Below are positions 35,590-43,981 of a DNA stretch of 64,000 bases, in pieces; the first letter of the stretch is position 1; each line of letters begins with the position of its first letter. The notes under the pieces were generated by a model. That model did not search any database. It saw nothing but the letters and a program-made list of their open reading frames with translations, and was not told the origin of the DNA. Location of the stretch: the NCBI RefSeq assembly GCF_001887355.1, contig NZ_MPIN01000002.1, positions 744,001 through 808,000 on the forward strand. Reading direction: 5' to 3'. The DNA comes from Cystobacter ferrugineus (GTDB lineage Bacteria > Myxococcota > Myxococcia > Myxococcales > Myxococcaceae). Made by a program: the position numbers and the translations under genes.

Positions 35590-36918
35590 ATGTCTGACAC
35601 GTTGACGTCCCGGCTGGCGGGTTTCCACAAGCTCTCGATGGTTGCGCGGCACGAGAAGCTCGCCGAGATGCTGAACCTGAGCGAGGAAGACCTGGCGCAA
35701 CTGCAGGGCATCAGCGCGCTGCAGCCGGGCCTGGCCAACCAGATGATCGAGAACGCGGTGGGCACGTTCTCGCTGCCGCTCGGGCTGGGGCTCAACCTCC
35801 AGGTCAATGGCAAGGACTACCTGGTGCCCATGGCGGTGGAGGAGCCGTCGGTGGTGGCGGCGGTGTCGTTCGCGTCGAAGATCGTCCGCGAGGCGGGCGG
35901 CTTCACCGCGGAGACGGACGAGCCCATCATGATCGGCCAGGTGCAGCTCACGCGCTATGGCGATCCCACCGAGGCGACGCAGAAGATCCTCGCGGCGCGC
36001 GAGGCCATCCTGGCGCTGGCCAACAGCTTCCACCCCTCGATGGTCAAGCGCGGCGGCGGGTGCAAGGACATCGAGGTGCGCGTGCTCCCGGCCCCCGAGG
36101 GTCCGCGGGGCGAGCCGCTGCTCGTGGTGCACCTGGTCATCGACACCCAGGACGCCATGGGGGCCAACCTCATCAACACCATGGCCGAGGGCGTGGCGCC
36201 GCTCATCGAGCAGCTCACCGGCGGCAAGGTGTACCTGCGCATCCTGTCGAACCTGGCGGACCGGCGGCTGGCGCGCGCCATGTGCCGCATCCCGCTGGAG
36301 GCGCTGTCGGACTTCGACATGCCCGGCGCGTCCATCGCCGAGGGCATCTACCAGGCCAGCCGCTTCGCCCTGGCGGACCCGTACCGGGCGGCCACGCACA
36401 ACAAGGGCATCATGAATGGCATCGACTCGGTGGCGATCGCCACCGGTCAGGACTGGCGCGCCATCGAGGCCGGAGCGCATGCCTTCGCGTGCCGGGACGG
36501 GCAGTACCGGCCGCTGTCGACGTGGCACGTGGAGGGTGGCCACCTGGTGGGCCGCATCGAGCTGCCCATGGCGCTGGGCACGGTGGGCGGTCCCATCAAG
36601 GTCCACCCGGGCGTGCAGATCGCCATGAAGCTGGTGAACATCTCGTCCGCGCGAGAGCTGTCCATGGTGTTCGCGGCGGTGGGACTGGCGCAGAACTTCG
36701 CGGCGGTGCGGGCGCTGGGCTCCATCGGCATCCAGAAGGGGCACATGGCGCTGCACGCGCGCTGCGTGGCGGTGACGGCGGGCGCGCGCGGGGACTGGGT
36801 GGAGAAGATCGCCGAGCTGCTGGTGACCGCGGGTCACGTGAAGGTGGAGAAGGCGCGCGAGCTGATCGCCTCGCTCTCGGAAGAGGACTTCCGCGCCGCC
36901 ACGGGCACCGAAGGCTGA
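35590..36918 (+). CDS. mvaA: Hydroxymethylglutaryl-CoA reductase (class II type)
   Basis: Interconverts HMG-CoA and mevalonate. The 442-residue protein matches class II bacterial HMGR: ENAVGTFSLPLGLGLNL near the N-terminus, the catalytic/binding segment VDTQDAMGANLINTMAEG-type (here IDTQDAMGANLINTMAEG), NKGIMNGIDSVAIATGQDWR and GHMALHARCVAV with the conserved His. In this operon it must run in the reductive, biosynthetic direction. Start ATG 35590 (MSDTLTSRLAGF) rather than the longer frame from 35572. Confidence 0.95.
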   Translation: MSDTLTSRLAGFHKLSMVARHEKLAEMLNLSEEDLAQLQGISALQPGLANQMIENAVGTFSLPLGLGLNLQVNGKDYLVPMAVEEPSVVAAVSFASKIVREAGGFTAETDEPIMIGQVQLTRYGDPTEATQKILAAREAILALANSFHPSMVKRGGGCKDIEVRVLPAPEGPRGEPLLVVHLVIDTQDAMGANLINTMAEGVAPLIEQLTGGKVYLRILSNLADRRLARAMCRIPLEALSDFDMPGASIAEGIYQASRFALADPYRAATHNKGIMNGIDSVAIATGQDWRAIEAGAHAFACRDGQYRPLSTWHVEGGHLVGRIELPMALGTVGGPIKVHPGVQIAMKLVNISSARELSMVFAAVGLAQNFAAVRALGSIGIQKGHMALHARCVAVTAGARGDWVEKIAELLVTAGHVKVEKARELIASLSEEDFRAATGTEG

Positions 36919-36926
36919 AAGACACA

Positions 36927-37877
36927 ATGGACTCGAACAACACATTGGTGGGTTTTGGTGCCGGCAAGGTCATCCTGCTGGGCGAGCACAGCGTGGTGTA
37001 CGGCTACCCGGCGCTGGCCGGGCCGCTGTCGCGCGGCGTGACGGCTCGCGGTGAGGTGTCCAACAAGTGCCAGCTCGTCATCCCCGACGCCCTGACGCCC
37101 GAGCAGCGCAAGGTGCTCAAGGCCGCCTTCGGCCGGGCGATGGCCGCGTGTGACGAGCCGGGAGTCCGTGTGTCGTTCAACACGGATCTGCCCCTGTCCA
37201 TGGGCCTGGGCAGCTCCGGCGCGCTGTCGGTGGCGTGCGCGCGCGTGCTCCTGCAGGCCGCGGGGCGCAAGGCCTCGGCGATGGACGTGGCCAACGTGGC
37301 CTGGGAGATGGAGCAGGAGTTCCACGGCACTCCGTCCGGCGTGGATCACACCACGAGCGCCATGGAGCAGCTCATCCTCTACCGCCGCAAGCCGGGGGCC
37401 GAGTCGGGCCGCTCGAAGGTGGTGGAGAGCCCCAAGCCCGTGCGGCTGGTGGTGGTGATGGCCGGCGCGCGCAGCCCGACGAAGATGACGGTGGGCGCGC
37501 TGCGTGAGCGCCAGAAGCGCTGGAGCGAGCGCTACCAGCGCGTGTTCCGGGAGATCGGCCTGTTGGCCTCCGAGGGCGCCGAGGCGGTGGAGGAGGGTGA
37601 CCTGGAGGCGCTGGGTGACGTGATGAACGTCAACCACGGCCTGCTCGCGGCGCTGGGCCTGTCCTCGCCGGGCCTGGACGACATGGTGCACCGGCTGCGC
37701 AGCATGGGCGCGCTGGGCGCCAAGCTCACGGGCGCGGGCGGCGACGGCGGGGCCGTCATCGGCCTGTTCCACGACACGGCGCCCGCGGTGCACGAGCTCA
37801 CGCGCCAGGGCTTCCGTTGCTTCGACAGCCAGCTCGCGGGACCGCGAGAAGAGGGCGCGACCCGGGGCGCGGCATGA
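36927..37877 (+). CDS. mvk: Mevalonate kinase
   Basis: GHMP-family kinase phosphorylating mevalonate at C5. The 316-residue protein has the N-terminal GAGKVILLGEHSVVYGYPALA, ATP loop PLSMGLGSSGALSVA (motif 2), GTPSGVDHTTS and motif 3 KLTGAGGDGGAVIGL. It lies 8 nt after mvaA, and its TGA overlaps the ATG of the decarboxylase gene (37874-37877), which indicates translational coupling. Confidence 0.95.
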   Translation: MDSNNTLVGFGAGKVILLGEHSVVYGYPALAGPLSRGVTARGEVSNKCQLVIPDALTPEQRKVLKAAFGRAMAACDEPGVRVSFNTDLPLSMGLGSSGALSVACARVLLQAAGRKASAMDVANVAWEMEQEFHGTPSGVDHTTSAMEQLILYRRKPGAESGRSKVVESPKPVRLVVVMAGARSPTKMTVGALRERQKRWSERYQRVFREIGLLASEGAEAVEEGDLEALGDVMNVNHGLLAALGLSSPGLDDMVHRLRSMGALGAKLTGAGGDGGAVIGLFHDTAPAVHELTRQGFRCFDSQLAGPREEGATRGAA

Positions 37878-38866
37878 AGGCGACCGCTCTCGCGCATCCG
37901 AACCTCGCGCTGGTGAAGTACTGGGGCAAGCGGGATGACGCGCTCATCCTGCCCCATCAATCGAGTCTGTCCCTGACGCTCTCGCCCCTGTCGGTGCGCA
38001 CCACGGTGGCCTTCGGGGTGGGCAGCGCCGACGCGGTGGAGCTCAACGGCTACGTGGCCAAGGGCAGCGAGCGCGACCGGGTCCTGCGCGTGCTGGACAC
38101 GGTGCGCGCCGAGGCGAAGGAGCGCTCGCTCGGCCCGGCGAAGATGGTGTCACGCGGGGACTTCCCGGCGTCGGCGGGACTGGCGAGCAGCGCGGCGGGC
38201 TTCGCGGCCCTGGCGGTGGCGGCGCGCGCGGCCGCGGGGCTGCCGGCGGATCCCCGGGCATCGAGCCTCCTGGCGCGGCTGGGCAGCGGCTCGGCGTGCC
38301 GCAGCGTGCAGGGCGGCCTGTGCGAGTGGATGCGCGGCGAGCGCCCGGACGGCTCGGACAGCTACGCGGTGCAGCGCTTCGACGAGAAGCACTGGCCGGA
38401 GCTGCGCATGGTGGTGGCCATCGTCAGCCGCGACGAGAAGGAAGTGAAGTCGCGTGACGGCATGAAGAACGCCGTGGAGACGAGCCCCTACTACCCGGCG
38501 TGGATCAAGGACGCCGAGGCCGAGGTGGTGCGCGCGCGCGACTACATCGCCCGGAAGGATCTCCAGGCCCTCGGGGAGATGTGCGAGCGCAACGCGTGGC
38601 GGATGCATGCCACGTCGCTCGCGGCGGATCCTCCGCTCTGCTACCTCATGCCGGGCACGCTGGCGCTCATCCACTCGCTGCGCGAGCAGCGCAAGAAGGG
38701 CGTGCCGGTGTGGTTCACCCTGGATGCGGGCCCCAACCCGTGCATCCTGACGGACGCGGCGCACGAGGTGGCGGCCGAGGCGGTCGCGCGGGCCTGTGGC
38801 GCCACCGAGGTGGTGCGGTGCGTGCCGGGTGGGGACGCGCGGCTGCTCACGGAGCACCTGTTCTGA
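37874..38866 (+). CDS. mvaD: Diphosphomevalonate decarboxylase
   Basis: Converts mevalonate 5-diphosphate to IPP with ATP, releasing CO2. The 330-residue protein starts MKATALAHPNLALVKYWGKRD, the family signature, and has SLSLTLSPL, ASAGLASSAAGFAALA (ATP loop), GSGSACRSVQGG and VWFTLDAGPNPCIL. It overlaps the neighbours on both sides (ATGA with mvk, TGATG with the next gene). Confidence 0.95.
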   Translation: MKATALAHPNLALVKYWGKRDDALILPHQSSLSLTLSPLSVRTTVAFGVGSADAVELNGYVAKGSERDRVLRVLDTVRAEAKERSLGPAKMVSRGDFPASAGLASSAAGFAALAVAARAAAGLPADPRASSLLARLGSGSACRSVQGGLCEWMRGERPDGSDSYAVQRFDEKHWPELRMVVAIVSRDEKEVKSRDGMKNAVETSPYYPAWIKDAEAEVVRARDYIARKDLQALGEMCERNAWRMHATSLAADPPLCYLMPGTLALIHSLREQRKKGVPVWFTLDAGPNPCILTDAAHEVAAEAVARACGATEVVRCVPGGDARLLTEHLF

Positions 38867-39945
38867 TGGAGCGCGCCCTCTCGGCTCCGGGGAAGTTGTT
38901 CGTGTCCGGCGAGTACGCCGTGCTGTGGGGTGGCCTGTCGCGCGTGGCGGCGGTGGGTCCCCGCACGGCGGCGCTGGTGCGGCGGCGGGCCGACTCCCAG
39001 GTGCACATCTGCCTGGACGAGGGGACGCTGGCGGGGCGGACGACGCCCCGGGGCGTGAAGTGGGAGCGCGAGGTGCCCCCGGGTTTCTCCTTCGTGGCGC
39101 GCACGCTGGACGAGGCGCTGCGGCTGCACGGGCGCGAGTCGGTGGGCTTCGATCTGGCCCTGGCTCCCTCGGCGGTGGGCCCCAACGGGCTCAAGCTGGG
39201 CATGGGCGGCAGCGCGTGCGCCACGGTGCTGGCGGCCGACGCGGTGCGCTTCGTCCTGGAGGAGCGCTTCGACGCGCTGAAGCTGGCGCTCGTGACGCAC
39301 GCGGCGGCCCAGGGCGGCAAGGGCAGCGGCGGCGACGTGGCCACGAGTCACGCGGGTGGCGTGGTGCGCTACCGGCGCTATGAGGTCTCGGGGCTCATCG
39401 AGGCGTCGAGCGCCGGGGGCTACCGCGCGGCGGTGGATGCGTCGCCTCCGGTGGACGTGTGGCGGCTGCCCACGCCCCGGGTCTCCCTGGGCTATGCCTT
39501 CACGGGCGAGAGCGCGTCCACGCGCGTGCTCATCTCCCAGGTGGAGGCGAAGTGGGGCGAGCAGGGCCGCCGCTCCTTCGTGGAGCGCTCGGACGCGCTG
39601 GGGCGGGAAATCGAGGCCGGACTCGAGGGAGGTGACTTCCGCTCCTTCGCCGAGGCCGTGCGCGAGCAGCACGCGCTGCTCCAGGAGTTGGGCCCGCTGG
39701 AGACCGAGCCGATGCGGCGGGTGCTGGGTCTGGCCGCGTCCTATGGGTGCGCGGGCAAGCAATCCGGAGCCGGGGGAGGGGATGGGTGCATCCTGTTCGC
39801 CCCGGATGCCGAGCAGCGTGCGGCGCTGCTGGAGGGCATCCGCGCGCGGGGCTTCCACACGTTGGAGCTCACCGTGGAGCCCGGCGTGCGGAGCGAGGCC
39901 GTGGCGGACTCCCGGCTGCGCGCCTGGCTCGACGCCTGTTCCTGA
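38866..39945 (+). CDS. Phosphomevalonate kinase
   Basis: GHMP kinase making mevalonate 5-diphosphate, completing the operon. The 359-residue protein has SAPGKLFVSGEYAVLWGG, the ATP loop LKLGMGGSACATVLAAD, QGGKGSGGDVATSHAGG and motif 3 KQSGAGGGDGCILF. Within the operon this leaves phosphomevalonate as the only unassigned step, which supports the call. The ATG at 38866 shares one base with the mvaD stop. Confidence 0.92.
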   Translation: MERALSAPGKLFVSGEYAVLWGGLSRVAAVGPRTAALVRRRADSQVHICLDEGTLAGRTTPRGVKWEREVPPGFSFVARTLDEALRLHGRESVGFDLALAPSAVGPNGLKLGMGGSACATVLAADAVRFVLEERFDALKLALVTHAAAQGGKGSGGDVATSHAGGVVRYRRYEVSGLIEASSAGGYRAAVDASPPVDVWRLPTPRVSLGYAFTGESASTRVLISQVEAKWGEQGRRSFVERSDALGREIEAGLEGGDFRSFAEAVREQHALLQELGPLETEPMRRVLGLAASYGCAGKQSGAGGGDGCILFAPDAEQRAALLEGIRARGFHTLELTVEPGVRSEAVADSRLRAWLDACS

Positions 39946-39959
39946 GCCGAGAGGGCCCC

Positions 39960-40823
39960 ATGCGCCGCTTCCCCACGTGGAGACTCCCCATGCTCGCCCT
40001 GCTGCTGGGGGCTTGCCTCGCCGGGGCTTCCGATCCTCGCGCGCCCACCCGGCAGGAGCGGGCCCGCTACCCCTGGCTGTCCGCGGAGCGCTCCATCCGT
40101 CCGCTCGCCGAGGCCCTGCCGCCTCCGGAGGGCTACACGCGCGTCGCGCTCGAGGAGGGCTCCTTCGGCGCCTGGCTGCGAGGCCTGCCGCTGCGGCCGG
40201 AGGGCACCCCGGTCCTCGACTTCCGGGGGCAGACCATCCTGGACGCGAAGGATGCCTCCCTCGCGGCGGTGGCCGAACTGGACGTGGGGCGGGCGGATCT
40301 CCAGCAGTGCGCGGACTCCCTCATCCGCCTCCACGCCGAGTGGCTCTGGTCCCGTGGCGAGAAGGAACGCATCGCCTACCGCTTCACGAGTGGACACCTC
40401 GCCTCCTGGCCGCGCTACGCCCAGGGGGAGCGCGCGCGCGTGTCCGGCTCGAAGGTGACGTGGGAGAAGCGCGGGCCGGTGGATGGCTCGCGCGCCGCGT
40501 TCCAGAAGTACCTGGACCTGGTGTTCACCTACGCGGGCACGCTGTCCCTCGCCGCCGGAAAGCGGCGGCCCTCACGCGAGGACGTGCGCCCGGGAGACTT
40601 CTTCGTGCTGGGCGGCAGTCCGGGCCACACGGTGATGGTGCTGGACGTGGCGCGGGATGCGGAGGGCCGGCGGGTGGCGTTGCTCGGCCAGGGCTTCACG
40701 CCCGCGCAGGACTTCCACGTGCTGTCCCCGGGCGAAGCGGGGCCCTGGTTCTCGCTGGAGGGTGACACGGTGGCGACGCCCTTCTGGGCCCCCTTCCCCT
40801 GGTCCTCTCTTCGCCGGTGGTGA
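39960..40823 (+). CDS. DUF4846 family lipoprotein
   Basis: A 287-residue exported lipoprotein: signal MRRFPTWRLPMLALLLGAC with lipobox Cys19. The body matches DUF4846 (LDFRGQTILDAKDASLAAVAELDVGRADLQQCADSLIRLHAEWLW, then RPGDFFVLGGSPGHTVMVLDVA and ILG/LLGQGFTPAQDFHVL). The biochemical role of the family is unknown. It lies 14 nt after the phosphomevalonate kinase gene and may be a last operon member. Confidence 0.85.
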   Translation: MRRFPTWRLPMLALLLGACLAGASDPRAPTRQERARYPWLSAERSIRPLAEALPPPEGYTRVALEEGSFGAWLRGLPLRPEGTPVLDFRGQTILDAKDASLAAVAELDVGRADLQQCADSLIRLHAEWLWSRGEKERIAYRFTSGHLASWPRYAQGERARVSGSKVTWEKRGPVDGSRAAFQKYLDLVFTYAGTLSLAAGKRRPSREDVRPGDFFVLGGSPGHTVMVLDVARDAEGRRVALLGQGFTPAQDFHVLSPGEAGPWFSLEGDTVATPFWAPFPWSSLRRW

Positions 40824-40962
40824 GCGGTACCCGATTGCCGGCGTCGCCTTCATGGCCGTGGTCGGCGCTTCAGGTGGGGCTGCGCTCGTCTTCGTACCGG
40901 TCGTGTTGGTGGCTTCCTCAGGCAACTCCTCGGGGTTCGAGCTGATGCCGGAGACACCGTGA
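40824..40962 (+). pseudogene. Possible remnant of a hydrophobic lipoprotein/toxin N-terminal segment
   Basis: The frame ending at TGA 40960-40962 reads GERYPIAGVAFMAVVGASGG, then a hydrophobic ALVFVPVVLVASS stretch and SGNSSGFELMPETP. The composition is that of a real membrane or lipoprotein segment, but it has no credible start beyond a short 36-codon ATG frame (40852). It ends inside the start region of the gene at 40959, whose ribosome-binding site it contains. It may be the end of a deleted upstream gene that once formed an operon with that gene. Low certainty. Confidence 0.3.
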
Positions 40963-41771
40963 CGATCTCCGAACTGCTCTCCGCCTCGGAAGCACTGGTG
41001 GCCGACCAGTGGCGGAAGCTCCAGCCGCCTGGCGACTCCAAGGCATTCCATCTCCTGAAAGAGGCAGGCTTCTTCATCTGGCGAACAGGCCAGCTCTATC
41101 GCTTCGAGGACTATCTCGCACGCCCCGCGGCAGACCGTGCTGTCGATGTGAGAACCTCCTGGCGTGGCGAGAATGGCGAGGAGGCCAGCGAGGCCTGGCA
41201 GACTCTCTCTCGAATCGGCGACACCCTGCGATCCGCGGAGAAAAAGAAGCTCATCCAGGTCGCCAGGGCTCAGCTCGAATTCATTGCTTCAACAGGTCAA
41301 TGCGGGGAATTTCACGACTACTTGAAAACCTTCTACCGCAATCCTCCTCCAGTCATCGCCCGATTCGAGACTCGTGACGAGGCGGAGTCCTGGCTGAGGA
41401 GCCTCCCCGAGCCGCCCAGCAGCGCATACATCTTGGTGGGGAATGACTATCTGGAGGTCTCCTATTCTCGTGAGAGAGGCGTGCGTGCCCTCCGCCGCGA
41501 TTACGCACTGGAACGATTCATCGAGGCTGTCACGACACGCGGGTTGCCTGCCTCGGCGGCCTCGTTCGACACCCTCGAGGAGGCAGCGGTCTGGTGGAAG
41601 AGTCACCCTGTTCCGCCCATGTCGGTCTTCGTGCAGATCGTGGGCGAGCACCATCTCGCGCTGTATCACAAGAAGATTGATTACCGCTCGCTGCACCCTA
41701 TCTCCATTTTGGAAGACTGGCGGAGGGAGCAGGAGAGAATTGCAGCGCAGGGGAAGGCGCAGAGCAGGTGA
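40959..41771 (+). CDS. Hypothetical protein adjacent to the island boundary
   Basis: I do not recognise this 270-residue soluble protein. Two related-looking segments are seen: VIARFETRDEAESWLRSLPEPPSSAYILVGNDYLEVSYSRE and AASFDTLEEAAVWWKSHPVPPMSVFVQIVGEHHLALYHKKI, suggesting an internal duplication of a small alpha/beta unit. GTG start at 40959 with GGAGAC 6 nt upstream. Codon usage is less GC-biased than in the core genes. It ends 39 nt before the left 26-bp island repeat. An immunity-type role is possible given myxobacterial toxin neighbourhoods, but this is speculation. Confidence 0.72.
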   Translation: MTISELLSASEALVADQWRKLQPPGDSKAFHLLKEAGFFIWRTGQLYRFEDYLARPAADRAVDVRTSWRGENGEEASEAWQTLSRIGDTLRSAEKKKLIQVARAQLEFIASTGQCGEFHDYLKTFYRNPPPVIARFETRDEAESWLRSLPEPPSSAYILVGNDYLEVSYSRERGVRALRRDYALERFIEAVTTRGLPASAASFDTLEEAAVWWKSHPVPPMSVFVQIVGEHHLALYHKKIDYRSLHPISILEDWRREQERIAAQGKAQSR

Positions 41772-41810
41772 TTGTCCATTCCGGAAGCTGAGCCTTTTCG
41801 GGAGATATGG

Positions 41811-41836
41811 AGTGGAGGCGGCGGGAATCGAACCCG
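41811..41836. other. Left attachment-site repeat (attL-like) of the tmRNA island
   Basis: A 26-bp perfect copy of 58225-58250, the sequence of the ssrA T-arm/acceptor 3' end read on the minus strand. Sequences to the left resume core-like or border genes; sequences to the right are accessory. This is the expected scar of site-specific integration at a tmRNA gene. Confidence 0.85.
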
Positions 41837-41962
41837 TGAACGAGGCGATAGAAAACCCTAGGCCGGACGCGCTGTTACCCGCTAACGCCTTGTTTCTCCT
41901 CGGGTTCGTCATCCCGTCCCGTCCCACCCCGTGCCCTCGTGTTCCGCCCCTTTCCCCGCTGG

Positions 41963-41985
41963 AGGGGCACACTGAGGGCACATGC
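41963..41985. repeat. 23-bp direct repeat, left copy (putative integrase arm site)
   Basis: Perfect 23-bp match to 54544-54566, same orientation. In the excised circle the two copies would flank the att core on either side, at roughly 130 and 60 bp, which is the geometry of arm-type integrase-binding sites. Function is inferred. Confidence 0.6.
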
Positions 41986-42169
41986 TGGCAGCCCAGTGGC
42001 CACACGCATCATGGCTACCGCCCGAGGGAGCTGCCCCCCCGCAGCAAGAATTTTCGGCACCAAGCACGTACCGAGTCGATACGCGGTCTCAAGCAGAATG
42101 CAGCAGAGACAAAGTGGTGGTAATCGTCAGGAGCGCAGTTGCCGGGTGTTCTTGATTCTTGAGGGATGC

Positions 42170-42979
42170 ATGCACGTGACGCCTGATGGACTAGATGCTG
42201 TGATGAAGGACTGGGACGCTAATGGCGAACTGATGCCGCAGAGACATTACGCATCACTTGCCGCCTTCATTCGCATTTGCGACGAGCTTGAGCCGCACTT
42301 GTCGCCAGGGGCATTGGCTCCTCGCTTGGCGGAGTGGATAGCAGCAATCGAGGGCGCGCGGGGATTCTTGGCGGAATGGAGAAATATCGGAACGGTCTTC
42401 CAGCCGCTCAAAGCTGCGCCTCTATTCAACGCCGCTAGCATTGCGCGAGAAGCATGGCGTGGCCCACAAACTGGCCCTGTCCGACAACTGTCTTTCATTC
42501 ACGACACAAAGCTTCGCCGAATTGCCGAGCGCGATTACGCAACCCTTCAGGAAGCACTACGTCTTCGCACGCCCAAGGTTGCTCTTGTCTTCGCCGGCTG
42601 TGTAGTCGAAGCAATCCTCGTCGACCTGTTGGAAACGGAGCAAAAACGCCTTGAGACAATCGACATAAAGAAGGCCAGCAAGAGCTTGGCTGGGAAAATC
42701 GAAAATAGAAGAAAGTCACTTGAATTGCCAAATGAGTGGGAACTTGTCGACATGATAGCCATGTGCGGTCCTAATGGACTGAACATACTGGATGCGACCA
42801 ATGTTACCGCTGCAACTCTGTCACGAATCGAGCGCAACTTGGTTCATCCGAATGTAGAGCGACAGGAAACTGCCGAGCTTTCCTATAGTGATGCCGTGAT
42901 AGCAGCCGGTGTCGCCGAGAAAGTCGTTGAGGCGGCTCAGTCATTTCGTGCTCAGACACAAGCTGGCGCCGCGCTCTGA
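42170..42979 (+). CDS. Hypothetical protein with HEPN-like motif
   Basis: A 269-residue soluble helical protein. Near the C-terminus it has TAATLSRIERNLVHPNVERQE, with R-x6-H and an adjacent RN pair as in the RNase motif of HEPN domains; the helix VALVFAGCVVEAILVDLLETE precedes it as in DUF4145-type HEPN proteins. HEPN proteins are often defence or toxin RNases. Codon usage is clearly more AT-rich than the core. Start ATG 42170 with GAGGGA 3-4 nt upstream. It lies 14 nt before the toxin gene and could be part of that unit. The HEPN assignment is motif-level only. Confidence 0.72.
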   Translation: MHVTPDGLDAVMKDWDANGELMPQRHYASLAAFIRICDELEPHLSPGALAPRLAEWIAAIEGARGFLAEWRNIGTVFQPLKAAPLFNAASIAREAWRGPQTGPVRQLSFIHDTKLRRIAERDYATLQEALRLRTPKVALVFAGCVVEAILVDLLETEQKRLETIDIKKASKSLAGKIENRRKSLELPNEWELVDMIAMCGPNGLNILDATNVTAATLSRIERNLVHPNVERQETAELSYSDAVIAAGVAEKVVEAAQSFRAQTQAGAAL

Positions 42980-42993
42980 ACCACGATCCGGCC

Positions 42994-43980
42994 ATGCGTC
43001 TCCGAGCGTGCATCGCACTTCTTCTCTTTGTCTCGTCCTGCGCTACGTCAGCGCCCAGCCCAAAAGAGCCAGCGGCCCGAGACCCGAGGCTCGCCAACCT
43101 CCAGCGAGCGGCGAAGCTGCCCTGGACGGACGGGGGGCGGTGCGCCGTCCGCGAAGCTTCCGAGCCCTGGCCCGTGCTGGCGGAGCGGTGCTATCAGGCC
43201 CTCGACCATGACCGGCTCGAGTTTCACGACATCACGGGACGATGCGCGGTGGCCTCTGCTGGCGCCGCTGCCGTGGGGCTCGGGGTTTGCGTCCTCGCGG
43301 CTCCGGAGATCGTCGTGGGAGCAGTAGTTGTGGCGGGCGTGGTGGTGGTGGGCTTCGCCATCAAAGAGGCGCTGGAGGCTTACGAGAAGAAGGGCCGTCC
43401 CCAGGTTCGGCCGCCTACGCTGCCGCCGCCTACGCTGCCGGTGCCGGAGACGCGGCCTGAGCCGGAAGCGCGGCCGGTGCCTGAAGTGAAGCCCGTGCCT
43501 ATAACGAAGCCCGCCCCGCAGAAACCCTCGCCGACAAAAAGACCCAAGCCGGAGCCAAAGGGGCCGGATTTTTTCCCGCCTCTGGATCCACCCGAAACTT
43601 CGGAGCGAGATCGCAACAGGTGCGAGCCCATACCGAAAAATTATCACCGTGGCGGTAATAAATTGCACAACAAGTGCGCCGACAGAATTCCGAATAACAT
43701 TAACCCAGGTGGGGATGTGTTCGTGAATGGGAAGGACTTCGACGCGCTGCAACTGGCCACGCGCACGCTGTGGGAGGTCAAGACCGACAACTTCGACACG
43801 TACCCGCCCGAACTTCGCGAGTTCGTGCTCGTCGACCAATTGCCGAAATTGCAGCACGAGCGCGCCCTTGCTCTGGCCTGCGGCTTTGACTTCAAGGTCG
43901 GCGTGCGCAGCGCCGCGCATAAAGCCGCCTTGCTCGCCCAGGATATCACCCTCGATATTGTCGTCATGAATTGGTGCTGA
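42994..43980 (+). CDS. Lipoprotein toxin candidate with PD-(D/E)xK-like nuclease domain (DUF6310)
   Basis: A 328-residue modular protein. The signal peptide has lipobox VSSC (Cys16). Then comes a Gly/Ala/Val-rich hydrophobic region (about 85-125), a Pro-rich linker (about 130-200, PETRPEPEARPVPEVKPVP) and a compact C-terminal domain (about 208-328) with HRGGN..HNKCAD, GKDFDALQ and LWEVKTDNFD. The D...ExK pattern is that of PD-(D/E)xK nucleases. I recognise the C-terminal domain as DUF6310 of myxobacteria. The design matches polymorphic lipoprotein toxins such as the Sit toxins transferred between kin cells. The stop is 1 nt before the presumed immunity gene. Confidence 0.8.
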   Translation: MRLRACIALLLFVSSCATSAPSPKEPAARDPRLANLQRAAKLPWTDGGRCAVREASEPWPVLAERCYQALDHDRLEFHDITGRCAVASAGAAAVGLGVCVLAAPEIVVGAVVVAGVVVVGFAIKEALEAYEKKGRPQVRPPTLPPPTLPVPETRPEPEARPVPEVKPVPITKPAPQKPSPTKRPKPEPKGPDFFPPLDPPETSERDRNRCEPIPKNYHRGGNKLHNKCADRIPNNINPGGDVFVNGKDFDALQLATRTLWEVKTDNFDTYPPELREFVLVDQLPKLQHERALALACGFDFKVGVRSAAHKAALLAQDITLDIVVMNWC

Positions 43981-43981
43981 A

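Larger units (their letters stand above)
41772..42169. other. Left island end: att repeat and arm-like repeats, no gene
   Basis: This stretch has no supported gene. It holds the 26-bp ssrA-derived repeat (41811-41836) and a 23-bp repeat (41963-41985) that recurs at the integrase stop codon. A diverged inverted copy of the 23-bp repeat starts at 41931 (GTGCCCTC). The layout fits the left attachment arm of an integrative element. Confidence 0.6.

Noticed and set aside
35008-36945. Minus-strand open frame of 645 codons across idi2 and HMG-CoA reductase
   Set aside because: Antisense shadow of two well-identified enzymes.
41811-41890. Possible tRNA gene at the left att repeat
   Set aside because: Only the T-arm and acceptor 3' half is present; no anticodon arm or 5' acceptor strand pairs with it, so it is an ssrA fragment.
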